A stretch of 64,000 bases of DNA, from the NCBI RefSeq assembly GCF_032854445.1, contig NC_088301.1, positions 27,638,402-27,702,401 of the forward strand. Reading direction: 5' to 3'. Within the stretch, counting starts at the first letter, position 1. Each line of letters starts with the position of its first letter. This DNA comes from Liolophura sinensis (lineage: Eukaryota; Mollusca; Polyplacophora; Chitonida; Chitonidae). The translations under genes were made by a program, and so were the position numbers. The notes under the pieces were generated by a model. The model was not told where the DNA came from and ran no database searches. It saw only the letters and a program-made list of their open reading frames with translations. Below, in pieces: positions 35,546 through 51,474 of this stretch.

Positions 35546-36842
35546 TCTTCATCACTGAAGAACAATGATTTAATGAACAACGATTTAGTAGGTAAAATGG
35601 TAGTGAGCCAAGACATGCAAAAAGAAACTTGTAATAACACATGTCATTGTTTCAAAATGTGACATAACAAGTTTGTCCTGATATGCTGATGTTTCTTGTT
35701 TGTAACTACTAAACATTCGTAAAAATTCGAGCAATGTGTGTGTAAGGACCGAGCGCGGACCGTATCGAAAGCTGTTCGCAGTGTTGGAATACCTTAATTT
35801 CCCGTGGTGCGATGGCGACGAATACAAGCTGAAATTACCTATGTTCCTTCATGATGACCGACTAATACGTTATTACGTTTGCACACAAACCGTAATTGTA
35901 AAGATACAAGATAGAGATGACTAATGGAGTTCAGAACGCCGGTTTGAATTACTTTATAGGCGGGAAAGGTCCAACCTTTCTGTCCCTTTAATAGAGTTCT
36001 GGAGTGCGTTTCCGACATTTGAGAACAGCACACAGTTCTCTGTGCGAAAGAAAACAAAATACACAATCATGGTATCTGAATGAATGATCTAGTTTCCATC
36101 TTTATAACCAGATTCAGATAAAAGGTCTATATAAAGTGCGATTAATGTGCGTTCAACTTGAGCGATGGTAATTGTTCACTTTACGGCGAGTTTAAATTCC
36201 TAGTCCAGCGAAATTACATTTCTGAGAAATGAAGTAAAGGGGATGTAAAAGTTGCGCTATAAACTAAAACTACGCCATTTGCAAAATATTAACCATTTGT
36301 ACGCGCTAAAGGAAAATACATCTAAAGGATTCCATTTATGTATTATTCAGGGATAACATTTCCACCGTATAGAAAACGAGTACGACTAATGCTGACGTCA
36401 CAGTCATGTTCTGAAACATCGGTTATGTGTAAGCTGTCATGCTTATTTCATGCACAAACATTTTCTGATGTCAATCTGATGTCAAAACAAATTGCTATGA
36501 CTTCATTGCACAGATAATAAGTATAAGCACATTTATATATGGGAGATATCTTTCACGCAATGTATCTCGTAATGAATGGTGTCCCTGGAACATTTTACAT
36601 TGTAGCAGGGATTAAGATAGACGCCTCTTAATCCCAGACTGTAGTTACTTTGCGTTCAGCAGCTTGGCCTGGTCCGTGGAGGGGGTGGTGACAAGTTGTG
36701 AGAGTTCTCATTAATGACAAGTCACGATAATTAAAAGTTACGGGGGTGTAGATTTGAGATTTGAAATCTCCATCCTACATGAAGTGGCGCTCATTGATAA
36801 TAAAATGGTGCTTGCAAAGTGCAAGGTCGGGCAGTCAAAGCA
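35546..36842. other. intergenic, no supported gene
   Basis: Overlapping short frames at 35585-36066 on both strands have no recognisable domain. No repeat or splice pattern stands out. Confidence 0.5.
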
Positions 36843-37643
36843 TGTGAACCATTAAGAGACATTGGTATCATCAAATTGCCCAGTGACAGACGATGATACA
36901 ATTACAAAAATTTCTTTGAAAACAAATGCGACATCACCAGTGATGTTGTGAATCATCTGACTTCAGAATGTAAAACAAAGAGCATCTTTGAAAATGAGTG
37001 GAAAGCTTACGTTGGCTTACTGCCGGATGATATCAAAGGGAAGGACGATTTGGTATACGTGAAGTGTACTGGTGAGTTGATAGGTTTCGCTGACTTAGAC
37101 AAGAACAGCAGTCGGTTTACTGATCTCGAAAATCAACTCAATGGCAGTTGTGCATAAACATGTGCTGGTGGTAATGGTGCGGGGCATAGCTTCAGGCTTA
37201 AAATATCATATCCAAAAGAAACAATCCAGTCGAAAACACTTTATCCGCTTATATACGAATGTTTTCGTGCGTTGGAGGCTCATGTTGAGCTCAGTGTTAT
37301 GTTTGTGACTTGAGATGGAGCTCCCCTGCATCGCAAATTCTTTTCCATGCACGACACAGACTGCACATACTGCACACTCAACCTGTATGTTCCAGAGCGG
37401 AAATTGTATTTCATTTATAATGTGCCACATTTGTTAAAAACTTGCCGGAACTTTTTCGCCAACTCAAATAGCCATTCTCGTACTAGGAAACTCTGGAACA
37501 ACAAGCCAGTTTCATGGGGTGGTTCCCATGAAAACCTTCCGTTTCTCGACACCAGGCATTTCTTGAATCGCGTCAACATGAATTCAGAGTTATTGATAAA
37601 CGCCGTAAAACCGACGCCATGCTGTAAAGGTTTTATATTGTAA
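36843..37643 (+). pseudogene. P-element/THAP9-like transposase, broken
   Basis: Reading the pieces in order gives hallmark blocks of the P-element transposase core: LRDIGIIKLPSDR; then DDIKGKDDLVYVKCTGELIG with FADLD; then HKHVLVVMVRGIASGLKY; then FRALEAHVELSVMFVT and DGAPLHRKFF; then RKLYFIYNVPHLLKTCRN. Breaks seen: in-frame TGA at 36894, a frame change near 37150, another near 37225, and TGA at 37311. The N-terminal THAP zinc finger is not visible nearby, and the frame ends at 37643, short of the full catalytic region. It is therefore a 5'- and 3'-incomplete fossil of a cut-and-paste transposase. A SINE A inserted 13 bp after it. Confidence 0.85.
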
Positions 37644-37655
37644 ACTGTTACAATT

Positions 37656-37925
37656 TTATTTATTTATTTATTTGATTGGTGTTTTATGCCACACTCAAGA
37701 ATATTTCACTTATACGACGGCGGCCAGCATTATGGCGGGTGGAAACCGGGCAGAGCCCAGAGGAAACCCACGACCATCCGCAGTTTGCTGCCAGACCTTC
37801 CCACGTACGGCCGGAGAGGAAGTCAGCATGACCTGGACTTGAACTCACAGTGACCGCATTGGTGAAAGACTGCTGGATCATCACGCTGCGCTAGCGCGCT
37901 AATCAACTGAGCCACGGAGGCCCCA
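37656..37925 (-). mobile_element. SINE family A, full length
   Basis: TTTA tail, GTTTTATGCCACACTCAAGA, full body and ACTGAGCCACGGAGGCCCC. TTACAATT (8 bp) at 37648-37655 and 37926-37933 is the likely target duplication. Confidence 0.92.
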
Positions 37926-38335
37926 TTACAATTCAAATTAAATACGATAAACAACACTGTGAACTACATATGTCTTAGATAATGATATAGTGATCAGGTT
38001 CATTGTATGTCTTGTCTGTCAACCCGTCACAGCCAAAACCATGTTTGGCATTTTATTGAATTTTTTCATCTACCTTTTCCCCGCCAATTATAGACATACA
38101 TGTGCTATTTCATGTTAATATTTTAAGTTATATCCCTTTACAAATAACAGTTTAAATCAGCTTGTCATTAATATGCATTTGTTCCTCTGTAATTCTGGTC
38201 AATAAATTACAATAAAAAAATCGTTAGGATTTCAGATAATCATTTGTATGTAAATATTATGTCTTTGTACTTGCGCGGTTTTTTTTTTTGTACTTTATAC
38301 TTTACAGATATAACTCCTAAATCTGAGGCTGTTTG

Positions 38336-38465
38336 ATTTATTTATTTATTTGAGTGCTGTTTTACGTCGTACTCAAGAATATTTCACTTATACGACGGCG
38401 GCCAGCATTATGATGGGAGGAAACCGGACAGAGATACCAGATAACCGGAGAGATACCCACGACCA
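38336..38465 (-). mobile_element. SINE family A, 3' fragment
   Basis: TTTATTTATTTATTTGAGTG, TACTCAAGAATATTTCACTT and GGCGGCCAGCATTATGATGG are clear, after which similarity decays past ACCCACGACCA. The regions on both sides (37934-38335 and 38466-39755) hold no recognisable gene. A weak inverted similarity at 39130-39470 is too poor to call. Confidence 0.8.
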
Positions 38466-39755
38466 CCAACTTCTTTGGGTGACCCATTCAAGCCTTTGGT
38501 TTGGAGTTACGACATCGTCTAAAAATCAAACACTGTAAAGTCTTCTACACTGACAGAATACTATGTTTTTCTGAGCGATGGCAGATTTGATTATATTAAT
38601 AATACAAACTATTGCGTTATAAATGATAGACATGCTCTGTTATTCCAACAGAATACTTTTGTTGATGCAGCGAGATTCTCTGTTGTCGAGAACATAAAAA
38701 TACGGTGCATAATATGTTCTATTCTAGCATCACTCAGAAAGCGTCAAATTAAGCAAAATCCAGTGGAGTTGTCTTTAAGAGTGTTGTGATACCTTTGTTA
38801 TGGAAACTGGACCGAACGTGTAGCGTTATTCGCGCTTTGAGAAGCAGCTCAGTCATTTATCCATTCTTTTCCACGAGAAATCTCTTCAGCTCACCATCAG
38901 ATTCTCTTTTGAGGATGTTGGAGAACACTTACATATCAGACAGTCGGATATACGGACTTCTGAGACTTTGGGTTATACTAACATACCAGATGTTGGGCCA
39001 TGTCAGGTCGTCGAACTTCACCGAAGCACCCTGATATCTCTGGGGATTCGCGTTACGTATTGATCGAAGTATATTGTCGATTCTCGCTAAAGTATAAGAA
39101 AGCTAAACTATGAAGTAAGGTTCATTTTACAGACAACTGAAAACTATGCCTAAAAATACTTTTATTTATTTTTTTTCAGATTTTTAAAGATTTTTGAAAG
39201 GCTTTCAAATATTTGAAAAATAGTGGTGGGATTTTTTCCTGATGTTCACCACAAGGAAGGAATTGTGGTAACTTTATTTCAGTAATCTTTCACTCGTGGG
39301 TGAAACAAAGTTATCCCAACATTCAGTGTCGTGGTTAGAGTTGAAAAAACTTCCTATCCTCAGCTAGTATGGTCCATTAAGTCCACCATAGAATTAAAAT
39401 GTTTGAGCGCCTTTAAAAGTCTAAAAAAACATAAATGAAAGTAATAATTTATGTATAGTTTTAATTGATCTATTTAGTGATGGCTAATTCGATTTTGGAG
39501 GTCTTTTCCTTTAATATACGTTTTGGGTCTGAGCAAGTATACAAACTTTGCACTTCTGAAAATTGGTTTAGACTTTTAAATTGACTTAGACTTTCAAAGT
39601 CAACTACATAAGCTATAGCTATTGAAGAAAAGAGCATTTCACTCTTAGTAACGGTAGAGATGACAACTCCTTGTCAGTCAGCTCATAATATTTTTATTGG
39701 AAGGTTAGAAATAGTAAGGTTATTCTAAATGAACACAAACTTCACTGTCATGTAT

Positions 39756-39970
39756 AGTTTTATTTATTTATTTATTTATTTATTTATTTGATTGGTGTTT
39801 TATGCCGTATTCAAGAATGTTTCACTAATACGATGGCAGCCAGTATTATGTTGAGTTGCTGGCAAACCTTCCCACTTACGGCTGGAGAGGAAGCCAGCAT
39901 GAGCTGGACTTGAACTCACCGCGACCGTATTGGTGAGAGGCTCCTGGGTAATTCGCTTCAAAGAGCTTGG
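39756..39970 (-). mobile_element. SINE family A, internally deleted
   Basis: It has a long TTTA tail (eight or more units) and the tail and body up to CAGCCAGTATTATG, then joins TTGCTGGCAAACCTTCCCAC, skipping about 60 bp. It ends near GAGAGGCTCCTGGGTAATTC, where the tRNA-like head is lost. Sequence to about 40110 contains a scrap resembling another SINE (GGAGGCCAGTTTTATGAGTG). Confidence 0.82.
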
Positions 39971-42355
39971 AAACCCTTGCAGTATCGATGAGTTATAGAC
40001 ACTAAATCCTGAAACCTTCTCGAAACAATGGAGGCCAGTTTTATGAGTGGGGGAATCCGGAGTACCCGGAGAGAGTGCGGAGTGAACAAACTTCCTCACC
40101 GATGAAGTTATCGATCAAGCCATATTAAATATTTTGGTGAACATTAAAATACGAGTTTAAATCTATACGTCGAAAAAGACATTCGTATACCGGCCGTCAA
40201 CCATAAGGACGCTCCAGGTCAATAATCGCAAGGACAATTCCCAAAAACCACGTATAACACAAACCACCAAGCACGAAAGAGTATATAAGTACGAAAATAG
40301 GACGGAATCATGCAAAGAGAAGCAGTCAACAGTTTTCAATGATGTTGGAAAGACGCAAGGTATGTTCTAGGCGACTGTGTGAAATCAGTAATCAAATCGT
40401 GTACCATGCGAGAATATCAGTGGTTGATAACAAAATATGCATCTCAGTTGTGCTCAGTGTCTCAGTAAAGACCTCTAGTTGCAATGACTTCAGAGTTTTG
40501 TTTATTCATTTAAACTGTCCCCCCCCCCCCCAAAAAAAAAAAAAAAGATTCACTTAATTATTAGATATAGCAGTCAGGTTTATGACTGGATGAAACCGAA
40601 CAGACCCTGAGGGGATAATCCACCACCCTCCGGCAGATATTTGACAAATTTATTTCCTGAATGAAAGCCCAAACAAAAACAATCGAGCTGATGGCGAATT
40701 TGAGCAAACGAACTCACTGGTTAAAATATGATCGGCTGAAATGAGATTGTGACTTTTTAAAGCAGAAGTTTCATAACTTGATGATTATTCGTTGAGCCAC
40801 TGTCGTAAAAATGAAAACGTCTGAAATATTGTACAAACCAGTTAACAAGCACCAACCCAGCGGGCGAGCGAATGAACAAATTAACAGATGTTAACAGGGT
40901 TGCCATTGTGACACGACTATGGATAAGAAATACTTTTTTTCAAAGTAAACTTATCTTGATCATCGTTACCTGTGGGAAAGAACATATTAACCTAATGACA
41001 ACATAACTGACCCATGACGCTGTTTCACAAATGTATAGCACTTATAGTGTGCAATACACGTAACTCTTTTAGCTTTCGTTGCAAAAATAAAATGCGTTAA
41101 TTTGATATAGGCCAGTCCGCGTACTACATGTCAGCGTAATGGCACGCTACGTTATTCCATGTCACCTTTGCTGGTAATCCTGTAAGATAAGTGTACTTGC
41201 ATGGCATGTAAATGTGAATGTCACATCTCTTACATATGTTCATTTTTATGTATCAAATCGCAGAGGAAGAAGATGAGGACGATGTGTTCTTGATTAAGTA
41301 AATAAAAGAGCCTGGACAAGTATTTGATTTTCTTAGCGTGTTTTCAGATCATCTTTTGTTAGAAAACTTCCCCGTTTTCCCAAAATAGAGTTATTACTTT
41401 GAAGATTATTTAAAATATTGCTTAATTAAAAGGTATACAAGCCTACAGTGCACAATAAAGCTATATGTATATATAAAGCAACATTCAGATAATCTCTTAA
41501 TCTTTCCACTTCTGCATGCATAATCAAATTTCAACCTTAGTTTCCATATTATAAACGATATGTAAATTATTAAATTTAAAAAGACATAGAAAATATAATA
41601 CTATTTTTATAGATTCACTTAAAATTGGAGGTGTCCTATGGGAAACAAATGGAGCTATGGTTGATGAAAAAAAAGGAAATGATTCAGTTAAACAAAAATA
41701 TACACAATGGGAATGATCTAAAAGGAAATTAATTGTCAAATTAATGAGACACGAAAATAATTATCGCAATGAATCATTTAATGAGTGAATGAATGCTTGT
41801 GCGCGCGGGCGTGCTTCACACACTGCCAGGCACAGTTCCACTTAGATATATATTCGTATTACTTTTAGTGTCGGCGTATACAGTATATAGTCTTATCGGG
41901 TTTTATGATGATGTTTTTGCTGACATAAATGTTGCTGGCATGCTGGATATTTGGCACGTTTAATAAACCTGCTTAGAATCTGCCTGGGGAGGGGTCAGGC
42001 CGTAGTTTGCTCTGACCCTACTCCCCCCCCCCCCCTCGGGGCATAGTGTTCACACATCCATAATGGACAATGGACGTTTGATTATCACAGAACCATCATA
42101 CAATGTGTCCACCCTGCGTGTGTATCTTACTGGACATACACCTCTCATTTCTAACAAAAGTAATATCATTCGTTAGTTCCAATTACATCAGGATTCTTTT
42201 AAAATAACCTTTATGCAATTTTATTATAACTTATTGTACCATAATGCTGAGATAGCAAGCATACTTGCACGGTAAGACAGCGAACGGATATACACCATTC
42301 GCACATTCTTTTAGAGAAGGGAATGTCAGCATTTATTTATCTACTTGAGCGATTA
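39971..42355. other. intergenic; isolated promoter- and exon-like signals
   Basis: GTATATAAG at about 40279-40287 is followed 50 bp later by ATG and a short frame MMLERRK ending at a good donor (AAG|GTATGT, 40360). Near 41262 an acceptor-like TCGCAG precedes GAAGAAGATGAGGACGATG, which ends in a stop fused to AATAAA. The phases do not give a convincing protein. A C10A14 run lies at 40520-40545 and a C-run at about 42026. Confidence 0.25.
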
Positions 42356-42642
42356 CTCACAAAAAAACACGTGTTGAAATCTAACACCACAACTTTTTCT
42401 GTTTCATTCAACACATATATGTGTTGCCCCTACACAAGCACGTGATTTCCCAACACAGACATGTGTTATCCCAGCATAAAAATGTGTTAAACAAATGTGA
42501 AGTACACATGTTGCTGAAATAATAAAGCATAAAGACTTTGTGTTAATTTAGCACAAGATAGAGTTGTTCAAATATGACACAAGACTATTCTTGGAAAGAA
42601 CACAAGTTTGTGTGCATGCAACACAAGTGTGTTCTGTGTGTA
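42356..42642 (+). mobile_element. element M copy 3
   Basis: Same order as copy 1: CACAAAAAAACACGTGTTGA, CAACACAGACATGTGTTATC, AAATGTGAAGTACACATG, GAGTTGTTCAAATATGACAC and TTGGAAAGAACACAAG, ending CACAAGTGTGTTCTGTGTGT. It is more diverged, and the TIRs are recognisable but not perfect. Confidence 0.78.
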
Positions 42643-43123
42643 TCATCGTCATACAGAAGAATTCATTTAAGTTTGACAATTAATGCTGTTTAGTTTATGG
42701 TTCGAGAAAAGCACAACGCCTAACATATCTCCTGACTTAAAGCATGCAGCCGAACAAGCGACATGTTTATGCGTACGCGCATTGGTACACGAAAAAAATG
42801 TGCATAATTGTTTTCATTACCGCCACACCCATTATCGATGTAAAGTCATCATTATTTTTATCAATGGATTTTTGGCTTTTTAGACCAAATCTGGGTACGA
42901 TAAAGTGAAGTGTGTTTTTTCACTTATGTTGGAGTCAGCTGTATAACAGTTGCTTTCAGGCCATTTGATTGGTTGAATGACTCAGTGACGTCATTTAAAT
43001 AGAAAATATATCCATCCACAATATTTTATATTTTGTATGTATATGAGTAGTTGGATAATTTGAATAAGTTTTGTGCTTTTGGATGTTAATAAACCAACTT
43101 CAATGTCCGTACAGATATAGTTC

Positions 43124-46050
<2,927 letters not shown>

Positions 46051-46190
46051 TTGTTGTTTTACGCCACACTCAAGAATGATGGCGGTCAGTTTTATGAGTG
46101 AAACAAACTTTAGTGCGCAAGGCGGGGATTGAACCTCTTGACTCCTATAGTGAAAGACAGTTCCTTAAACACTATGCCACGACCGGTTCT
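46051..46190 (-). mobile_element. third SINE type with a family-A-like tail
   Basis: On the minus strand a tRNA-like head (CGTGGCATAGTGTTTAAGG, then B-box AGGTTCAATCCCCGC) is followed within 70 bp by TCTTGAGTGTGGCGTAAAAC, the tail shared with SINE A. The head differs from those of A and B, so this is a separate family or a mosaic. Tail sharing usually reflects use of one partner LINE. Confidence 0.6.
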
Positions 46191-46714
46191 CCGCGCCTCT
46201 CCTCAACGCTACTTAGTTGCTCATACTGTACACACATTTACACCCGGTTTAGTCTGCTGAAGCATATGGACGAAAACAAGACACTTACAGCGCGATTTTT
46301 TTCAAAGATATTGTTTACAGGGCGATAAACCGACTATACGACGTAGTTAGGGATGAGGTGTTTTGTGTATGCACGTTTGGGAAATCCCCGTGCGACCATG
46401 ACTTGATTGGTCAAGCATGGCGAATCCAAACCCGCACCTGTAACTCAATGCATAAACATGAAATACTACTTTAAGAAAAGCAAGGTCGATCCAGAAGTCA
46501 ATGGTCAACGGACCGGACCTTCCTGTCTGAATTCCTATTTACGAAGTCAGGAAATAGAAAAAAAATTACAGTATAATTTTATATTTAATATGTTCAACTC
46601 ACACTGCAATAGGGATTTCCAGCCGATAATTATAGCTCACAAAAAACATTTCTATATTTGGCTCCATAAAGTATATCTATTTATTAATTTATATATTAAT
46701 TAATTAAATTTATT

Positions 46715-46905
46715 TATTCATTTATTTACTTCTACGATTAAAGTTTTACGCTGTATACTCAAGAATATTTCACTAATACGACGACGGCCAGCATTATGGT
46801 GGAGGAAACCGGAGAAAATCATCCGCAGGTTGATGAGGCATCTTCCAATGTACGATTGGAGAGGAAGCCAACGTGAGCTGCATGAACTAGAACTTAAAAC
46901 GATCA
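46715..46905 (-). mobile_element. SINE family A, diverged and shortened
   Basis: TTTATTCATTTATTTACTTC, then TACTCAAGAATATTTCACTA, GACGGCCAGCATTATGGTGG, a skip to ATCCGCAGGTTGATGAGGC, and GAGGAAGCCAACGTGAGCTG. The head is lost. Confidence 0.82.
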
Positions 46906-47794
46906 CATTTGCCAGACCCCAGGCCCCGGGATCAGAAAGCAGTTTTAGACATAAGTCAAAATTTCAACTGACTTTAAAACTGTTATTTCCTATATTACAA
47001 GGTAAAGATTTTGTTTGAAAACGTAAATTCTGAGTAAGTCATCGTACAACAAATTTCAGCCAAAATAACGGAAAACAACATATTGAGTTTAATGATGGAT
47101 GTTTTGACTTAAGTCCAAGATCGCTTATTGATCCCGGAGCCTGGGTCACTGTGCTGCGTTAACTGCAGTATATATAAAAAGCGTGTTATCACGTATACTG
47201 TGAATGTATCCGCATTTAGATTTTGAACGTCCTGTTTCGGTCTTCCGCTAAACCCGAAGTTTGCCACAGTCGGTAATGTTGTCCTTTATCCTGATTGGTC
47301 TGTTAAGCCAATAGTCAATCAAAGATGTTATCCAATCAAACGAAAAGTTCATAGTTTGTGCGAACCAAGCATCCTATAAAACTGCACTTATGGAATAAGT
47401 TGTAGCCAATGAATAACACTTAGTTTGCAATCATATATAACTCATTAAAATCTACGAACCAGAACAAGGTATAAGCAGTAAATGTTAAAAATCAAGTGGA
47501 ACCAAGGCACAAAAAAAAAAAAACAACTAGCTTGTTACCCGATGCGTTGGCGCGACGCTTAGACAAGTCAGCGATTATAGAAATAACTATATTTTTACAA
47601 CCAGAATAGTGACTTAAGTGTTTCAACCCAATTGAACTTGTCGCTGAGGTCACTTCTTTAAATAGCCTGATCACTGCTTTCTTTCCTGAAAAAAAAAACA
47701 ATTAGTAAAACTATATTACAGCCAGAAATACTCAATGTCTTTTTTCAAGGTAGCATGCATGTATTCAATCCTATGTGTATGAATTCTTCATATA
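46906..47794. other. intergenic, no supported gene
   Basis: No recognisable coding region or repeat. A run of about 14 A lies at 47510-47523. Confidence 0.5.
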
Positions 47795-48045
47795 CATAGC
47801 ATAAAAACAGCATAAATGACATGTCACCGATAACATTTTTTCTCATAGCCCCAAAACTTTTCTATAAAGACCAAAAACACAGAGTTTACACCTATACTTA
47901 TAGGCTTCAAAGTACAGCTTATATATATAAAAATCTATAAGTATAGGCGTAAACATTCTCTTTTTGGACTTTATAGAAAAGTTTTGGGACTTATCATTGA
48001 CAAGCCATTTATGCTGCTTTTTTAGCGAGAAAAAAAAAACCAACA
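47795..48045. mobile_element. hairpin (foldback) element with ~100-bp arms
   Basis: CCAAAACTTTTCTATAAAG, GTTTACACCTATACTTATAG and outer AGCATAAATGACATGTCA on the left recur in reverse complement on the right (CTATAAGTATAGGCGTAAAC, CTTTATAGAAAAGTTTTGGG, TGACAAGCCATTTATGCTG). The loop is only about 25 bp. Arms look 85-90% alike. The single strand would fold into an almost complete hairpin of about 250 nt. Confidence 0.85.
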
Positions 48046-48385
48046 AATAATTTAACCTTGATTACATGTCAAAATTGTTTTGTTCTGATGTGCTTGTAAC
48101 TGTATAAATCAAGTTTTGCATCATTCGCATCCCACGCTTATATATGCGTATTAAATACATGATTCAGCGGTTGAAACTGATAACAATCGCTTTCGATTTC
48201 CTAAATGTGTGCGATTTCTTCATTTGAATGAAAATAAAATAGAAATCACAAAAATAGAAATGTATGCATTTTAAACTTTATGTGCAGGGGATACCCTATA
48301 GATGCATATAGATCACATATATTATTCTATACCTATACACTATTCACGCGGACAATATCTTAATAAAATTGTATTTATTGACAAT

Positions 48386-48661
48386 TGTTTATTTATTTAT
48401 TTATTTATTTGATTGGTGCTTTACGCCGTACTCAAGAATATTTCACTTATACGACGGCGGCCAGCATTATGGTGGGTGGAAACCGGGCACAGTCCGGGGG
48501 AAACCCACGACCATCCACAGGTTGCTAGCAGACCTTTCCACTTACGGCCGGAGAGGAAGCCAGCATGAGCTGGACTTGAACTCACAGCGACCGCATTGGT
48601 GAGAGGCTCCTGGGTCATTAGGCTGCGCTAGCGCGCTAACCGACTGAGCCACGGAGGCCCC
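48386..48661 (-). mobile_element. SINE family A, full length, well preserved
   Basis: Complete from the TTTA tail through TTTACGCCGTACTCAAGAAT, GCCAGCATTATGGTGGGTGG, CACGACCATCCACAGGTTGC and ACTCACAGCGACCGCATTGG to GACTGAGCCACGGAGGCCCC. One of the best copies for building a consensus. Confidence 0.95.
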
Positions 48662-50933
48662 TTTTTTTAAAATAGATTTTGTGGATACATATTCCATTTA
48701 TATCAAACCTCAAAAATATTCACCAGGCACACGTGAAGAGAGAAGCGCTTGCGTTTTCCCCATACACATACAGCTGCGGTTGCACTCTTATAGCAAGCAC
48801 TTGTGATATTCTACCCAGGAGTGCGCAGTGGCGGACTTAATCACATGACAGTGTTGGGAACCAATCAAAATGAAATTAAAAACGGTATTTTGAACAATAA
48901 GGATACAAACACTAAAAAGAGTGACACTGACAAGAACATTCCTCAATTTCCATTCGACCAATCAATCCGTTTGCACGTGCACTTTTGTAGCTCAAAATAA
49001 TGCATTGAAGTGTTGAATAATACGAAATTAAAAATTTGTTGACACTCCCCTTTAATACTGAACAGTGGCAAACGTAAACACATATTTCATATCTGTGGGA
49101 GTGTTTTAGGGAGTTGTCAAACACTAAAAGTGATAGCCTGCAGGTAATGTATTTTCAATCCGCATCCTTCACAGTGTAACCAATTACACATTCTGCAAGT
49201 CACGAGTCTCTTATTAACTTTATAACGTCATATATAAGACCTACACCCATCGATCCACAACGCTCGAATTAAATATAACGGAAAGCGGGTCTTAACCGGT
49301 TCACACCTTGGGAGACCGTGTTATTTATTATGTTCTGTGGTTTGACATGGGCCAGTGTGGTCGGAAACTCTTCACGGCCAATCTCCCTAATTTTTCGGCT
49401 TTAACAAAGCGTTCCAAAGTTCTTGTACGTCACACTTTCGGTGTATGTGTGCTTTTAAAGTACTTAGGTATAGAACACAAACAGATCCAGGGCTACCACG
49501 GAAAATGATTTTACAGCAATTTAGACCTCGGTGTGGATTGTATCAAGTTTGGTTTCAGTTTTACATCATACAAATTAACGTTTTGTAATACTTGGAAATC
49601 ATTAAAACAGAGTCTTAATCAAACTGAGGTTAGATACAACGTGCCTAGAATCTTAAATATACTCTAAAAAAAAAATAATCTGTTAAACTTAACAAATTCA
49701 GAAATTCTCTCGTCTGAGTGCTGCTAGAAGGTAATTTGTTATTGCAGTAGATTATTCTGTTAAATTCTGCTCACATATCCTATAAGTGCAAAATAAAGAG
49801 CATAGATCAACAGAATAGTATGAATATGACACCTTATTGTATTATAATAATAGAATACATTCAAACATCACTCACATAACGGACTTTCTATACAATTTTA
49901 ACAGATTATTCTTTTTTAATGTAGGAAATACTCCGGTACTCCGGTCAGTTAGCAAAGATTCCCATTTTGAATTATCTTTGCTATGTATTTTTACTGCATA
50001 AACTCATTTTCAAATGAGGAAATTTTTTCCATACATTTCAGTATTGTTAAAACTATAAAAGTATAGGATATTCCAGTTCTCGGAAATACGACTCTATAAA
50101 TGTGTCTCAGTGAATAAGGAATAGGGTTAGGTTGTTCACGACCTGTCATGATAATTGCCAAAACACATTTCATCACCAAACACCGTGCAGACGTTTTACA
50201 TGGCATGCACGTAAGTTTGGCTGGGGGTGCAGTTTGAAAATTACACACCAACTTCTCAGTCACTCAGTTTCCATATATTTAACTAATTAAATCACGACCA
50301 AAACTTAGCCGTAAACCGTTTCCTTCGTCGGATTTTGTCTATGTTATTGATAAACTATTTATCTAATTAACTATTTATCTAACTATTTATCTATCTAATT
50401 AATTAATCGTTGTGGCTCATTTATTTGAAATATCCCCTATTTTGGGGAAGAGTATATTGCAAAGCTTTCACATAATCGTTCTATGTATCTTGATTACTAA
50501 TAGAAGTACGAGTTCTTTCGGTCGGTAAAAATGTCAAAATCTACCTTTAGGACCTTTCAGTTCCAGATATTACACAGCTTTTCAATTACACCATTTATTA
50601 CATATATATTATATATTCAGAACCCTAAAATTTCAAACACTTCACGTTGAAGCTGCTGTGATTTTGTAGACCTAATGGTTTTTATGTTATCTTGCCTCAA
50701 GTCTAAAGCATATTTGCTGGTTAGAAATAGATAAGAGAAGTAATTAAGACTAATTATCCGAAGCCCCATTGGCCCAGGGGCTCATTTCCCGGAGATATGT
50801 ATAGCCTAATTAACTCGCACAATTTAGCAACATATGCTGCTTTGGTGTGGGTATAGATGCTGAATTATTCATCCAAAATTACTATTAGTATATATCTGTC
50901 ATGTTAACCGTAAGTTACGCTAGTTTAAGATAA
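48662..50933. other. intergenic, no supported gene
   Basis: AT-rich. Short frames at 48803-49000, 49308-49508 and 49991-50263 resemble nothing known. CTATTTATCTAA repeats occur near 50350-50400. Confidence 0.5.
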
Positions 50934-50944
50934 TTTATTTGTTT

Positions 50945-51154
50945 ATTTATTTATTTGATTGGTGCTTTACGCCGTACTCATGAATATTTCACTTATACGA
51001 CGGCGGCCAGCATTATGGTGGAAGGAAACCGGGCAGAGCCCGGGGGAAACCCACGACCATCCGCAGGTTACTGGAAGACCTTCCCACGTATGGCCAGAGA
51101 GGAAGAAAGACCTTCCCACGTACGGCCAGAGAGGAAGAAAGCATGAGCTGGACT
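50945..51154 (-). mobile_element. SINE family A, 5'-truncated, with internal 39-bp duplication
   Basis: Flanked by 11-bp TTTAAGATAAT at 50934-50944 and 51155-51165. Inside, GACCTTCCCACGTAYGGCCA followed by GAGAGGAAGAAA is present twice in tandem. The element stops at ATGAGCTGGAC, so the tRNA-like head was never inserted. Confidence 0.93.
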
Positions 51155-51221
51155 TTTAAGATAATGTTACACTATGTCACTATGTGAGGTAATGGTGTTT
51201 AAAGTTAAACTATAGGTAACA

Positions 51222-51474
<253 letters not shown>

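Noticed and set aside
39130-39470. Possible foldback element
   Set aside because: Inverted similarity is confined to A/T-rich runs and is too weak to separate from chance.
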